Assembly: GCA_009783145.1 (NCBI GenBank)
Contig: WRHR01000009.1
Span: 1 to 38,143 of the forward strand
Source: Alphaproteobacteria bacterium
GTDB taxonomy: Bacteria; Pseudomonadota; Alphaproteobacteria; Rs-D84
Reading direction: 5' to 3'
Length of the DNA stretch: 38,143 nt
In this document: piece after piece, positions 13,549 through 22,871 of the stretch
Position numbering within the stretch: position 1 is the first letter of the stretch
Layout: each line of letters starts with the position of its first letter
Notes under the pieces: model-generated
Seen by the model: the letters and a program-made list of their open reading frames with translations, nothing else
Told to the model about the DNA's origin: nothing
Databases searched by the model: none
Made by a program: the position numbers and the translations under genes

Positions 13549-15138
13549 CTATTCCTCGCGAGTTGGGAACTCGCCGCGGTCAAGCATTGCCGCTATTTCG
13601 AAATGCTTGATTTTCCTGGTGCTTGTTTGCGGCAGCTCTTCTTCCGTTATCGCAAAATGGCTGACCCATTTATACGGCGCAATCTTAAGATTAGATGCCT
13701 TTAACAGCAAGCTGACCCGCGCCCGCGTTGTTCCGGGCTTTACCTGAAACACTCCATAGGCCACTGTTTTGCCCCTTATCACGCGTTCAAGCACCGCCGC
13801 AGCTAATATATCGTCGTTCTGCAGATACAGGTCTTCCAGCTCGTCCGGATACACGTTTTTGCCGGTATCCAGGACAATGACTTGTTTCTGCCGCCCTTTG
13901 ATAGTAAGGCGATTTTTGGAGTCAATCACCCCCAGATCGCCCGTTTTCAACCAGCCGTCTTCGAACGCTTCAACATTCGCGACGTCGTTCCCGACATATC
14001 CCGACATAACCGCGGTCCCCCGCAGCCACACTTCGCCGACGCCTTTCTTATCCGGATTATGGATTTTGATTTCATTGCCCGGCAGCGACCCCGCATAACT
14101 TTTCATTTTTCCATCCGGCGTGACATAATCGAAGTTAATGCTGCCCGATCCGCCCGTCTCGGTCATGCCATAGCAATCGGCGACCGTAAACCCAAGCCTT
14201 TCGAAGAAATTCCGTATGGTCGGTTTCAGTTTCGCGCCGGCCGATACCAAGACTCTCACATTTCCGCCAAAGACGTCATGCACCGGATCCGTCACTTTCT
14301 TTACCAGCCACCCCATGCCTACGGCGCGCCAGAATCTGCGCGTGGCCAAAATGATTCTCATCGCCGCATATTTTTTCTTCTCTTTCGCCCCGTCGATTAT
14401 CTTTTTATAAAAGCCTTCCCATATGCGCGGCACGCCCGGAACGACTTCGGGCTTGTACTGCTTGAAATCCTTCAGGAATTCCTTTGGATTCAATATCGGC
14501 TGCAACAGCAGCTTCGCGTTCAAAACCAATGGCGCGATAATATTGATCGCCACTCCGTATATATGATACAGCGGCAGGAAGCCGTAAATCGTGTCTCCAG
14601 GTTTTATAATCACCTTGTAAACTTTGGCGCCGTCGCCGATGGCCACAAGATTGCTATGCGTCAGGCCCACGATTTTCGGATTGCCCGTGGAACCGGACGT
14701 GAACGACAGCATCGCCATATCGCCGGGGCCCACATCCGCGGCAACGAAATCCCTTTCATCCGTAGAATCCAAAGTTTCTATATCGAACGTTTTCGGGCCG
14801 CCTTTGATAAAGTAAGATTTCTGCGCCAGCAGAAGATCGCATTTCGTATGCCGCATCATGTTCAGATGCTCGTCGCTTGACAGGCCGGTATCCAGCATCA
14901 GGACTTTCGCGCCCTGGGACAGCACCGCGAAATACGAGTTTATGAACTGCGGCGTGTTTCCGGAAAGAATCGCGACAGTGTCGCCTTTCTTTATCCCGAA
15001 CTTGTTCGCCAGCAAAACCGCGCGTTTTTTCACATTAGATAACAAGTCCGCATAAGTTTCGCCTTGGCGCACAAAAAACGTGCGGGCGCCGTTTTCCAAG
15101 CAAACCCTATACAGCACTTCATATATGTTTTTCATCAT
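13549..15138 (-). CDS. AMP-forming acyl-CoA synthetase/ligase
   Basis: 529 aa, ANL superfamily. Adenylation of a carboxylic acid, probably a fatty acid, and transfer to CoA or another thiol. Motifs: P-loop S-F-T-S-G-S-T-G-N-P-K-I-V (residues about 144-156), Y-G-M-T-E-T-G-G (about 323-330), G-W-L-K-T-G-D-L-G (hinge region, Asp binding ribose), and the C-terminal L-P-Q-T-S-T-R-K-I-K with the catalytic Lys. No signal peptide. Substrate is not predictable by eye; a long-chain fatty acid is the most common choice for this type. Two adjacent start ATGs are possible (15138, 15135). A perfect palindrome lies just upstream. Confidence 0.9.
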   Translation of the reverse strand: MMKNIYEVLYRVCLENGARTFFVRQGETYADLLSNVKKRAVLLANKFGIKKGDTVAILSGNTPQFINSYFAVLSQGAKVLMLDTGLSSDEHLNMMRHTKCDLLLAQKSYFIKGGPKTFDIETLDSTDERDFVAADVGPGDMAMLSFTSGSTGNPKIVGLTHSNLVAIGDGAKVYKVIIKPGDTIYGFLPLYHIYGVAINIIAPLVLNAKLLLQPILNPKEFLKDFKQYKPEVVPGVPRIWEGFYKKIIDGAKEKKKYAAMRIILATRRFWRAVGMGWLVKKVTDPVHDVFGGNVRVLVSAGAKLKPTIRNFFERLGFTVADCYGMTETGGSGSINFDYVTPDGKMKSYAGSLPGNEIKIHNPDKKGVGEVWLRGTAVMSGYVGNDVANVEAFEDGWLKTGDLGVIDSKNRLTIKGRQKQVIVLDTGKNVYPDELEDLYLQNDDILAAAVLERVIRGKTVAYGVFQVKPGTTRARVSLLLKASNLKIAPYKWVSHFAITEEELPQTSTRKIKHFEIAAMLDRGEFPTREE

Positions 15139-15159
15139 GTAAGCACTCTTTATTTAGAA

Positions 15160-15176
15160 TGGGTCACCATGACCCA
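15160..15176. promoter_or_regulatory. Palindromic operator candidate
   Basis: TGGGTCACCATGACCCA: 7-bp perfect arms around CCA, 22 bp before the acyl-ligase start and 128 bp before the autotransporter start. It lies just downstream of a possible minus-strand promoter (TTGTTT, TATACT), a position where a bound repressor would block transcription. A TetR- or GntR-type regulator answering to acyl-CoA is a guess. Confidence 0.5.
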
Positions 15177-15304
15177 AACATAATAGTATATAGGTTTTGC
15201 CGAAGGAAAAACAACTTAATTATTCAAAGCGCGGAACTAAGAATACACGCCTATAAACTTTTAAACAGCCTTTTAATATCATCAAAATGAATAAAAGGTT
15301 TGAT

Positions 15305-18300
15305 ATGAAAATCCGAATTATCGGCTTATTGGCGGCGGTCTTTTGTCTGGGCGGCATTCGGGCGGGTTTTGCCGCAAATGTCGTGACTTCATCCGATTTT
15401 GCAAATGCTTGGAACAGCGGCGCATCCCCGATAATAGTCGTCGGCGCGCCATTGAACGGCACCAGCAATTATGGAATCGTCTTGGCGAACGCATTGAATC
15501 CGTTCCTTGGGGCCAGTATGACCATCAACAGCTATAGCGGCCTGCCGGACGGCACCGCGCTGATAATGAACGGCTATACCCTGGCATTCGCTCCGGCTTG
15601 GGGCAATGATATGAACGCAAGCATCTCCAACCTGACCGTTTACGGCGCGACTAATGGCGCGATATCTTTCGCAGGCAACGGCACCGGCGCGCATAGCCTG
15701 ACCGTCGACGGGACTTATTTCTATAACAATGCGACCGGCAGCGACGGAGGCGCGGTAAGCGTTAACTCGCAACAGCAAAGCACGTCCGACAACACATATA
15801 TCCTGACCGATAACGACTATGTGGGCAACAGCGCGATAAACGGCGGCGCGGTATATATGGCGTCTAATAATTCTATATATTCCGGCGCGGCGAATCCGAA
15901 CGCCTTTTCCGTCATAGACGATACCGGGGGCAATCATTACATCGCGATGAACAGAGCAACCGGAAGCAATGGAGGCGGCATATATTTCTTGGCGAACAAC
16001 GCGGACGGCGGCAATGTAGATAATCAATTCACGGCACAGGGATATAATTATTATCAGAACTATGCCAAGGGCTTGGGCGGCGCGATTTACAACGGGGTCT
16101 TGAACGGAAACGCGCCGGCGATAAACGATTTTAATATTCTAGGGGGAGTATTTACTCAAAACCAAGCAACCAACGGCGGCGCGATCACAAATGAAATAAA
16201 CGGCGGCAACACGACCGTGAACGTGGACATCGACGGAAGCTTTTATTCCAACATCGCGATAGCGAACGGCGGCGCGATATATAATGCTGTCGGCGACCAA
16301 TATTCTCCGTACGGCGGCAATATAACATTTAACATAACCGGGCCTTTTGACAGCAACAAGGCGACAAACGGCGGCGCTATTTATAACGATATTCAGCCGG
16401 GCCAATCGACGGTTATTACCAATATCGGCAGCAGTTTCACGAATAACTATGCATCCGGCGGGGGCGGCGCGATTTATAATACATCCGGAAATAATAATCC
16501 GGGAACGTCGGTTATCAATATTGCGGACGGAACTTTGTTTTTCGGGAACGGCGCGATTTATGGAGGCGCCATATATAACTCCGGAAACGGAATTATAAAT
16601 CTAAATGCCGTTACCAATGATTGCACGATATTGGGAAACTGTATAAACTTTACCAACAACTACTCGTCCGGAGCGACGAACGGTTCGGACATATATCAAG
16701 ACTCCGCGACTGCCGTCATAAATATAATCGGCACCGGAACGGTAAATATAGACGACGGAATCGCCGGAATAGGAACAATAAATCAAGACGCCGGCACTAC
16801 ATTCAACTTGAACCAGTCCAGCTTCAACATATACTTTACCGGCATATATAACAATGCCGCGGGCAGCACTATTAACGCGTTGGGATTCATGTTCGGCGGG
16901 GAAAACAATATCGGCGGCATCGCGAATATCACCAGCGCGCAAAACAGTTTCTATTTTAATGCGAATATGCTGTCGAACTCCGAATTGAACTATACGACCA
17001 TGTCGACCAGCACGGTATCCGTCGGCGCCGCGGCCGGCAATTCTTCGGCCGGTATAAACTTCGAGGGAAGCGGCGCGACGATCGGATTCAACGCGGGACT
17101 TGGAACGGCACGGTACTTGCTGCAAGACGATATCAGCAACGGTCAATCAAATCAGATAGCCTTTAATAACAGCGACGTCACTTTCGGCAGCGCGCAGTAT
17201 GCGGGAAGCACTGATTACGCTTTTTACAATAGCTCTATCCTGGACCTTGCGAATTCGTCAGCAAGCTATCAGCAGTATAATTTTATGAACCTGAATACGG
17301 ACGGCACGTCGGCGCTTTCATTCAAGATAGGCAACGACCAGAATCAGGGCGCGCTGGCGGCGGATACTATCAATGTTGCGAACGAAGGCGGCACAATCAA
17401 TCTGGGCAAGATTTATATCGACGACGCGAACGGAATCATAACCGGCTTGATACAAATAATTTACGGCACTCCGCTGGATTTTATAAACGGACAGCAACAA
17501 TTTATAGCGACTTCGAACGGCACCTATACCGTCACCACCGTGAATAACCAGTACGTCCAGTTGGATAGCGTTCCGACAACCGGCGGCGGAACGACCAGCT
17601 CGACCGTAGGCTCGAACGGAGGAACAACCAGCACTACGAACAATCCGGGAGGCGGGACAACCGTTACCACGACCGACCCGAACGGCGGAGCGACCACTAC
17701 CACGAACAACGGCGGCGGCGATACGACGACAACCACGAACAACCCCGACGGCAGCACCACGGTCACTGTCAGCGACGGTTCGGGCGACACTATAACGGTC
17801 ACGACAAATCCCGACGGCAGCGCGACGATAACCCAGGAACCCAGCGGCACGGTAACAAACATCCCGGATGGCGGGTCTGGCAGCGCATCTTTGCCGGATG
17901 GCACAACGGTCACGGTCGGGCCGGACGGAAGCGGCGGCACAACCACGACTACGACAAACCCGGACGGCACGACTACGGCCAGCACCGTCGATCCGATCGG
18001 AAGCGGTGGCACGACCACGACTACAACGCCGGGCGGCGGAGGCGGCTCTACCACGACCACCACCGACCCGAACGGCGGCGGATCGTCCGTGACCAATCCC
18101 GACGGCAGCACGGCAGGCACGACCACGACACCGGGCGGAGGCGCCACGGGCACGGCCAGCAATCCTTCCGTCGTGCTGGTGCTGAACGATGTGAACGCGT
18201 TGGATGCGGCTGCAATCGCTGCGACACTATCCAGCAGCGCTCCGCGCGCGTGGCAGGTTGGCGCGGGAGAAACCTATCTTTCCGATACCGGCCTTGCCCC

Positions 18301-21046
18301 GGCGGCGACAGGCCTCGATGCGATGGCATCGGGCGTATTCTCCGTTCACGGCGCGAACGCCGGCACAGTAACTTCAGTATTGGACGGCGACAATCTCTCG
18401 ATGTTCAATATAGAAAGCGGCGCAGTCGCGACTTTCACTTTGCAGGATTTGACCGTCCAGAACGCATATACCGCCGGCGGAGGTTCCGTCATCAATATGG
18501 ACGATGCCGGCTCGACGGCGATACTGACTAATCTTGTCGTTCAGAACAATCGCTCTGATGGGAACGGAGGCGCGGCGAACATCGTTGCCGGCACCGTGTA
18601 CAGCACCGACATAGATTATATAAACAATCATGCGGACGGAGACGGTGGCGCGTTCTATAACTCCGGCACCATAATCAAGCACGGAGGCTCTTACGTCGGA
18701 AACAGCGCGGGAGGCAACGGAGGCGCGATTGCCAACGCTTCGCCGGTGTCGGCGACTCCGACGACTATCTACTCCGGCTCGTCCACGATGAACTTCACCG
18801 ATAACACGGCCGGGAATCTCGGCGGAGCGATTTACAACGAAGGCTATCTGGACATCAGCGTTGCATACGGGGCCGACTGGGTATTCCAGGGCAATACCGA
18901 CCACGGTGGAGTTGGCGGCGCGAAGAGAAATAATGACATCTATAACGCCGGCACGATTACGTTCACGTCGACCGGGGGTTCGCTCACCATCAACGGCGGC
19001 ATCGCAGGCACGGCGGGCGCATTGATAGAGAAGCACAGCCCCGCGTTTTTCATCTTGGGCGAGACCGCGGACAATTCCGGCTATCTCGGCACCTTTAATC
19101 AATACAACGGCATAGTCGAGGCATACGGCATGTTCTTTGGCGGAACCAATAATATCGAAAGCGGAATCCTGAACTGGCACGAAAACGCGACCAAACTGGA
19201 TACCGCGACTTTGAATATAACCGGCGGCACCATAAACATCTATGGCAACTTGCGCCTTGTCGACGGCGACAACGTCGGCCCGGCGTCCACTTTGAATCTT
19301 TATTCCACGGGATTCATAGATCTTGCCGGAGGAACCTTGTTCCTGGACCCGAACGACGTTATGTTGGCAAGCGGCGGCGGCATCGGGAATGCTGCGGGAG
19401 GCGGCAATGGTCTCGGCGGCGCGCAGCAAAGCGACGGTTATTTGGTCGCGACCGGCGCGGGACTGACCGTATATTCCGCAGTGTTTGAAAAAACCGGCGG
19501 CGTGACGCTGCTGGAAAACTATGCGACCGGCTATATCCGCAGTCCGGCGCCCAGCGGCGGCATTACCGGCGGCGACATAATCGTATCAAACGCAACATTG
19601 CTTATCCAAGGCAACAGCCTGAGTGTCGGCGCGGGCGCAGGCACAGTTGTGCCGACCACCGGAATGCTTGCCGTGGGAGACAACGCGCTGATCGATTCCA
19701 TAGACGGCACATTGCAGACGCACGTGTTTGCGGGAAAGTTCGCGATATTCTCAGCTCTGACCGATCCGCTGAACAGTATCGCGAACTTTGCGGTCGACCT
19801 GGACGCTCAAAAGTTCCAGTCCGACCAGTTCGTATTTTCCGGCACCGCAATGCCCGGCGAATTGATTATGCAAGGCAACGGCAGCAATATAGAGGACATC
19901 TATGCGATGGATGCAATCGTTATGCTGTCGCAGATTAACTTGCTGAACTCTCCAAGAACTTCGGTAGTGCCGTTCAATATAATGCAGAGCCCGAATTACG
20001 ACCCGGCAATAATGTTCGCGGCGACAACCGACTTGGTCTATACTCCGGCCGGCACGTATGCTCTGGTCTCGCTTGGCGACGGAAATTATGAACTGGTATT
20101 GCAATCGGCAATCAATCCTGCGGCATCGCGCACGGGCGCGTCCGCAAACGGAGTAATGTCCGCGCAAGCGTTCTTGAATAATACCTTGTTCGACCATGTG
20201 TTCCTGGACAGCAACGAATGCTTGGGATGCGAATATGCTCCATGGCAGTTCCAACAGCACAGCAAAGCCGTTTGGGCCAAGGGATATGGGGGCTCGGAAA
20301 AATTGAAACTGGGCGGTGATGTGCCGAAACTGGATAATAATTTCTATGGAGTAATCGCAGGAATCGACTTCGAGTCGCAACCCTTGGGCCCGGATAAGCA
20401 ATGGCGCTGGCTGCCGACTCTGTATATGGCATACAACGGCGGCACGCAGAAGTTCGCCGGCGCGGATATGAACATCAACGGCGCGCAAGTCGGCGCGATG
20501 AGCAGTTGGTCGAACGGGGACTTCATCGGCGCGTTGCTGGCGTACGGCGGAATTTATAATACTCGGATAGATATAGACGGAACTACGGATTCCGTGAACA
20601 ATTGGCTTGCGGGAGGCGCGGGTAAAGTTGCTTACGATGTGCGGCTGAATGCTGAAAATATAATACTCCAGCCGAATCTGTTGTTGTCCTATAATTACAT
20701 CGGCGCACAGAATTGGGATTCCGATTACGGGAACATCGATATGGCGTCCGGTTACCTTAACGGGCTGAATGTGGCGCCGGGATTAGCATTCATAGCAGGC
20801 CTTGGCGACTCGTTCAATGTGTTCCTGTCGGGGCTTTATATGAGGAATATTACAAATGACAACGTAAATAAAATCGGAGAAATGGAGGCGCCGGCGCTGA
20901 CGACTCCCGATTATTATTTCGAATACGGTATCGGGGCCGTCGGCTTTATAACAGAAGCGACGTCATTGGAAGCCAAAGCTGGGTTGCGTACCAGCGGCAG
21001 CGTCAACGGCTTTAACGGTCATATCGGGATTTCGTATAAATTCTAA
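15305..21046 (+). CDS. Giant Pmp-like autotransporter (type V secretion)
   Basis: 1913 aa. Start at 15305 (SD AAAGG, 6-nt spacing), with a signal peptide ending G-F-A-A (about residue 24). The passenger has two blocks of the chlamydial polymorphic-membrane-protein type, pairing F-x-x-N with G-G-A-I/V. Block 1 covers about residues 110-460 (for example F-T-Q-N-Q-A-T-N-G-G-A-I and F-D-S-N-K-A-T-N-G-G-A-I). Block 2 lies around residues 1080-1190. Between them is a low-complexity Thr/Gly/Asp-rich linker (about 757-955) built on T-T-T-T-x(2)-P-D-G-S variants. The last 270 residues form the autotransporter barrel, ending G-I-S-Y-K-F with the usual C-terminal Phe. A right-handed beta-helix exposed at the cell surface is expected; adhesion is the likely role. 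The stop overlaps that of livF (CTAA). Confidence 0.9.
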   Translation: MKIRIIGLLAAVFCLGGIRAGFAANVVTSSDFANAWNSGASPIIVVGAPLNGTSNYGIVLANALNPFLGASMTINSYSGLPDGTALIMNGYTLAFAPAWGNDMNASISNLTVYGATNGAISFAGNGTGAHSLTVDGTYFYNNATGSDGGAVSVNSQQQSTSDNTYILTDNDYVGNSAINGGAVYMASNNSIYSGAANPNAFSVIDDTGGNHYIAMNRATGSNGGGIYFLANNADGGNVDNQFTAQGYNYYQNYAKGLGGAIYNGVLNGNAPAINDFNILGGVFTQNQATNGGAITNEINGGNTTVNVDIDGSFYSNIAIANGGAIYNAVGDQYSPYGGNITFNITGPFDSNKATNGGAIYNDIQPGQSTVITNIGSSFTNNYASGGGGAIYNTSGNNNPGTSVINIADGTLFFGNGAIYGGAIYNSGNGIINLNAVTNDCTILGNCINFTNNYSSGATNGSDIYQDSATAVINIIGTGTVNIDDGIAGIGTINQDAGTTFNLNQSSFNIYFTGIYNNAAGSTINALGFMFGGENNIGGIANITSAQNSFYFNANMLSNSELNYTTMSTSTVSVGAAAGNSSAGINFEGSGATIGFNAGLGTARYLLQDDISNGQSNQIAFNNSDVTFGSAQYAGSTDYAFYNSSILDLANSSASYQQYNFMNLNTDGTSALSFKIGNDQNQGALAADTINVANEGGTINLGKIYIDDANGIITGLIQIIYGTPLDFINGQQQFIATSNGTYTVTTVNNQYVQLDSVPTTGGGTTSSTVGSNGGTTSTTNNPGGGTTVTTTDPNGGATTTTNNGGGDTTTTTNNPDGSTTVTVSDGSGDTITVTTNPDGSATITQEPSGTVTNIPDGGSGSASLPDGTTVTVGPDGSGGTTTTTTNPDGTTTASTVDPIGSGGTTTTTTPGGGGGSTTTTTDPNGGGSSVTNPDGSTAGTTTTPGGGATGTASNPSVVLVLNDVNALDAAAIAATLSSSAPRAWQVGAGETYLSDTGLAPAATGLDAMASGVFSVHGANAGTVTSVLDGDNLSMFNIESGAVATFTLQDLTVQNAYTAGGGSVINMDDAGSTAILTNLVVQNNRSDGNGGAANIVAGTVYSTDIDYINNHADGDGGAFYNSGTIIKHGGSYVGNSAGGNGGAIANASPVSATPTTIYSGSSTMNFTDNTAGNLGGAIYNEGYLDISVAYGADWVFQGNTDHGGVGGAKRNNDIYNAGTITFTSTGGSLTINGGIAGTAGALIEKHSPAFFILGETADNSGYLGTFNQYNGIVEAYGMFFGGTNNIESGILNWHENATKLDTATLNITGGTINIYGNLRLVDGDNVGPASTLNLYSTGFIDLAGGTLFLDPNDVMLASGGGIGNAAGGGNGLGGAQQSDGYLVATGAGLTVYSAVFEKTGGVTLLENYATGYIRSPAPSGGITGGDIIVSNATLLIQGNSLSVGAGAGTVVPTTGMLAVGDNALIDSIDGTLQTHVFAGKFAIFSALTDPLNSIANFAVDLDAQKFQSDQFVFSGTAMPGELIMQGNGSNIEDIYAMDAIVMLSQINLLNSPRTSVVPFNIMQSPNYDPAIMFAATTDLVYTPAGTYALVSLGDGNYELVLQSAINPAASRTGASANGVMSAQAFLNNTLFDHVFLDSNECLGCEYAPWQFQQHSKAVWAKGYGGSEKLKLGGDVPKLDNNFYGVIAGIDFESQPLGPDKQWRWLPTLYMAYNGGTQKFAGADMNINGAQVGAMSSWSNGDFIGALLAYGGIYNTRIDIDGTTDSVNNWLAGGAGKVAYDVRLNAENIILQPNLLLSYNYIGAQNWDSDYGNIDMASGYLNGLNVAPGLAFIAGLGDSFNVFLSGLYMRNITNDNVNKIGEMEAPALTTPDYYFEYGIGAVGFITEATSLEAKAGLRTSGSVNGFNGHIGISYKF
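17575..18168 (+). repeat. Low-complexity Thr/Gly repeat inside the autotransporter
   Basis: About 600 bp of GC-rich, ACC/ACG/GGC-dominated imperfect repeats, all in frame. The units vary around T-T-T-T-N-P-D-G-S-T-T. Such tracts are prone to length change by slippage and may vary between strains. The antisense Pro/Val-rich frame here is a shadow. Confidence 0.75.
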
Positions 21047-21738
21047 AAGATTTTATCAAGCATTTTAGTCAGAGTCTTGCCATCGGATGCGCCGTCATAA
21101 ATGATTTTGCCAGTGGATAAAATTATCGCGCTGTCGGTCAATGGCAGAAGAGTTTTCAAATTATGCTCCACTATTACAAAGCCCGTTCCGGTCTTCTGAT
21201 TTATCTCGCGCAGCTTGTGGAAAGTATCGCTGATAAGTTTCGGCGCAAGGCCTATTGACGGCTCGTCCAGCAACAGCAATCGCGGCCGGTTGATAAGCCC
21301 GCGTGCAAGCGCGACCATCTGCTGCTGCCCGCCGGATAAATTTCCCGCCATATCATCAAGACGTTCGCGCAAATCCGGGAAATACGTCAGCACTTCGTCC
21401 AGTCTCGCCGGAAACTCCGCACGCGACGACCAATAATGAGTCATAATTTCCAGGTTATCCGCTACGCTCATATTCGGGAAAACCCGCTGACCCTGCCCTA
21501 TCATAAACAAGCCATGCCCGATCCAAGCACGCGGCGAAGGAGCAAACTGTCTGCCACTGAATTTCAGTTCGCCGGACATAGGTTTCAACAAACCCATTAT
21601 CGTTTTCAGCAAAGTAGTCTTACCGCAGCCGTTCGGTCCCATAATCACGGTAATTTTCGACGGGTCCAAACAGGTCGTAATTTCATCCAATACAACCTTG
21701 TCCCCGTATCCTGCAATAATGCGCGAGAGTTGGATCAC
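21043..21738 (-). CDS. livF: Branched-chain amino acid ABC transporter ATPase LivF
   Basis: 231 aa, second ATPase of a HAAT-type importer. Walker A G-P-N-G-C-G-K-T-T, Q-loop with G-Q-G-Q-R-V-F-P, signature N-L-S-G-G-Q-Q-Q-M, Walker B L-L-L-L-D-E-P-S-I-G-L, switch His in I-V-E-H-N. The G-Q-G-R/Q-x-V-F-P element is typical of LivF. The start codon is GTG, with AAAGGA upstream overlapping the end of the preceding SBP gene (gap 4 bp). Last gene of the ten-gene operon; converges on the autotransporter with overlapping stops. Confidence 0.95.
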   Translation of the reverse strand: MIQLSRIIAGYGDKVVLDEITTCLDPSKITVIMGPNGCGKTTLLKTIMGLLKPMSGELKFSGRQFAPSPRAWIGHGLFMIGQGQRVFPNMSVADNLEIMTHYWSSRAEFPARLDEVLTYFPDLRERLDDMAGNLSGGQQQMVALARGLINRPRLLLLDEPSIGLAPKLISDTFHKLREINQKTGTGFVIVEHNLKTLLPLTDSAIILSTGKIIYDGASDGKTLTKMLDKIF

Positions 21739-21742
21739 TTTA

Positions 21743-22867
21743 TTATTCCTTTATCACGACCGGTATCCCGTTTTGAATTTCGCGGACTACAATGGACATA
21801 AGAATATCGCCTTCTTCGTCCGTTTGCAAAGTTCCAAGCGGCGTTTTCAACCCGGCCGTATTTTTCTTCATAGATTTTACAACAGATTCTTTCGTCGGCC
21901 TTTGCCCCGGCTCTGTATCCGCCTTTTCCCAAGCATTTATCAAAACATTCAGCATCGTATAAGTCGCGTCGGAATAATAAGTATCCGTTCCGCCCAATAC
22001 TTTGCTGTATTTTTCAATCCATTCGGGACTGGCGGACACATCGTTGATTTCCCACATTCCTTCGGCCAGAGACTTGTCTTTCAGCGTCCCCAGAGTCTGA
22101 TACGCGGTCGCCGGGATTCTCAGATTATTTCTTTTCATGGCGATGAAAAACAAATCCGATTCCGGCGGCAATGCTTCCAGTATCAACATGTCCGCGTCCG
22201 ACTGCTTGATTTTCTGTATAATTACATCAAAGTTCTTTTCGCCGGGATTAATCCGGAAAGTCGGCCCCAGCGCGACTTTGTCCTGCGCTTTCATTTGCCG
22301 GATAATTTCTTCATACAAGATATTGCCGGAGACATCGTTGCTGGCCACCAGCGCGATTTTTTTTACGCCTTGGTTCTGCAAGCGCGAAACCAATTTGCCG
22401 ATCGCCAATTTCACATCGGTGGCCAGGCGGAAAGCGTAATCGCCGCTGCTCGTCGCCGGATCAAGCGTATAGTTTATGTTTATAATCCGATACTTGTCCG
22501 TAATCGGATTTATCGCAAGCGAAATCGACGACAAAATATTCATAATCGCATCAGCCTCGTCATTCAACGCGATACGTTGCATCGCAGTGACGGCCTTTTG
22601 CGTGGAAAGCTGCACATCTTCGAAATGAACCTCGTATTTGTATCGCGCGTTCGGATTATTGGATTCCCATTCCGATAGGAACGCTTCTATGACCTTGCGG
22701 CTGGCGTCGCCGTAAATCGCCGCGTCGCCGGACATAGGATAGAGCGCCGCGATTTTCACAACCGGCTTATCGCTGGCCGGCATAGGCGCGCGACGCGGAG
22801 AAAATGCAAGCGCAATCGCCGCGACAATGGCGATGACGGCGATAATTATCCAAAGTTTTTTGTTCAT
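21743..22867 (-). CDS. Liv-type substrate-binding protein (fifth in operon order)
   Basis: 374 aa, periplasmic binding protein type I fold (LivJ/LivK, Leu/Ile/Val-binding family). After the N-terminal helix the mature part opens V-K-I-A-A-L-Y-P-M-S-G-D-A-A-I-Y-G, the family's usual first strand and ligand loop. The N-terminus is KKLWIIIAVIAIVAAIALAF followed by S-P-R-R; there is no lipobox Cys, so it is either an uncleaved anchor or poorly cleaved at A-L-A. SD AGGGGA before ATG; 4 bp downstream of the previous SBP gene. It differs from the other four receptors in the ligand region, so its substrate may differ. Confidence 0.88.
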   Translation of the reverse strand: MNKKLWIIIAVIAIVAAIALAFSPRRAPMPASDKPVVKIAALYPMSGDAAIYGDASRKVIEAFLSEWESNNPNARYKYEVHFEDVQLSTQKAVTAMQRIALNDEADAIMNILSSISLAINPITDKYRIININYTLDPATSSGDYAFRLATDVKLAIGKLVSRLQNQGVKKIALVASNDVSGNILYEEIIRQMKAQDKVALGPTFRINPGEKNFDVIIQKIKQSDADMLILEALPPESDLFFIAMKRNNLRIPATAYQTLGTLKDKSLAEGMWEINDVSASPEWIEKYSKVLGGTDTYYSDATYTMLNVLINAWEKADTEPGQRPTKESVVKSMKKNTAGLKTPLGTLQTDEEGDILMSIVVREIQNGIPVVIKE

Positions 22868-22871
22868 TCCC

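Noticed and set aside
13882-14880. Plus-strand ORF of 332 aa
   Set aside because: Antisense to the AMP-forming ligase with its full set of motifs.
17524-18162. Minus-strand Pro/Val-rich 212-aa ORF
   Set aside because: Complement of the Thr/Gly linker codons; low complexity without independent signals.
17575-18168. CRISPR-like array because of the periodic sequence
   Set aside because: The period is in-frame codon repetition without conserved direct repeats or unique spacers.
18374-19429. Minus-strand ORF of 351 aa inside the autotransporter
   Set aside because: Antisense shadow of a GC-rich repetitive gene; the plus frame has the signal peptide, repeats and barrel, this one has no recognisable domain or SD.
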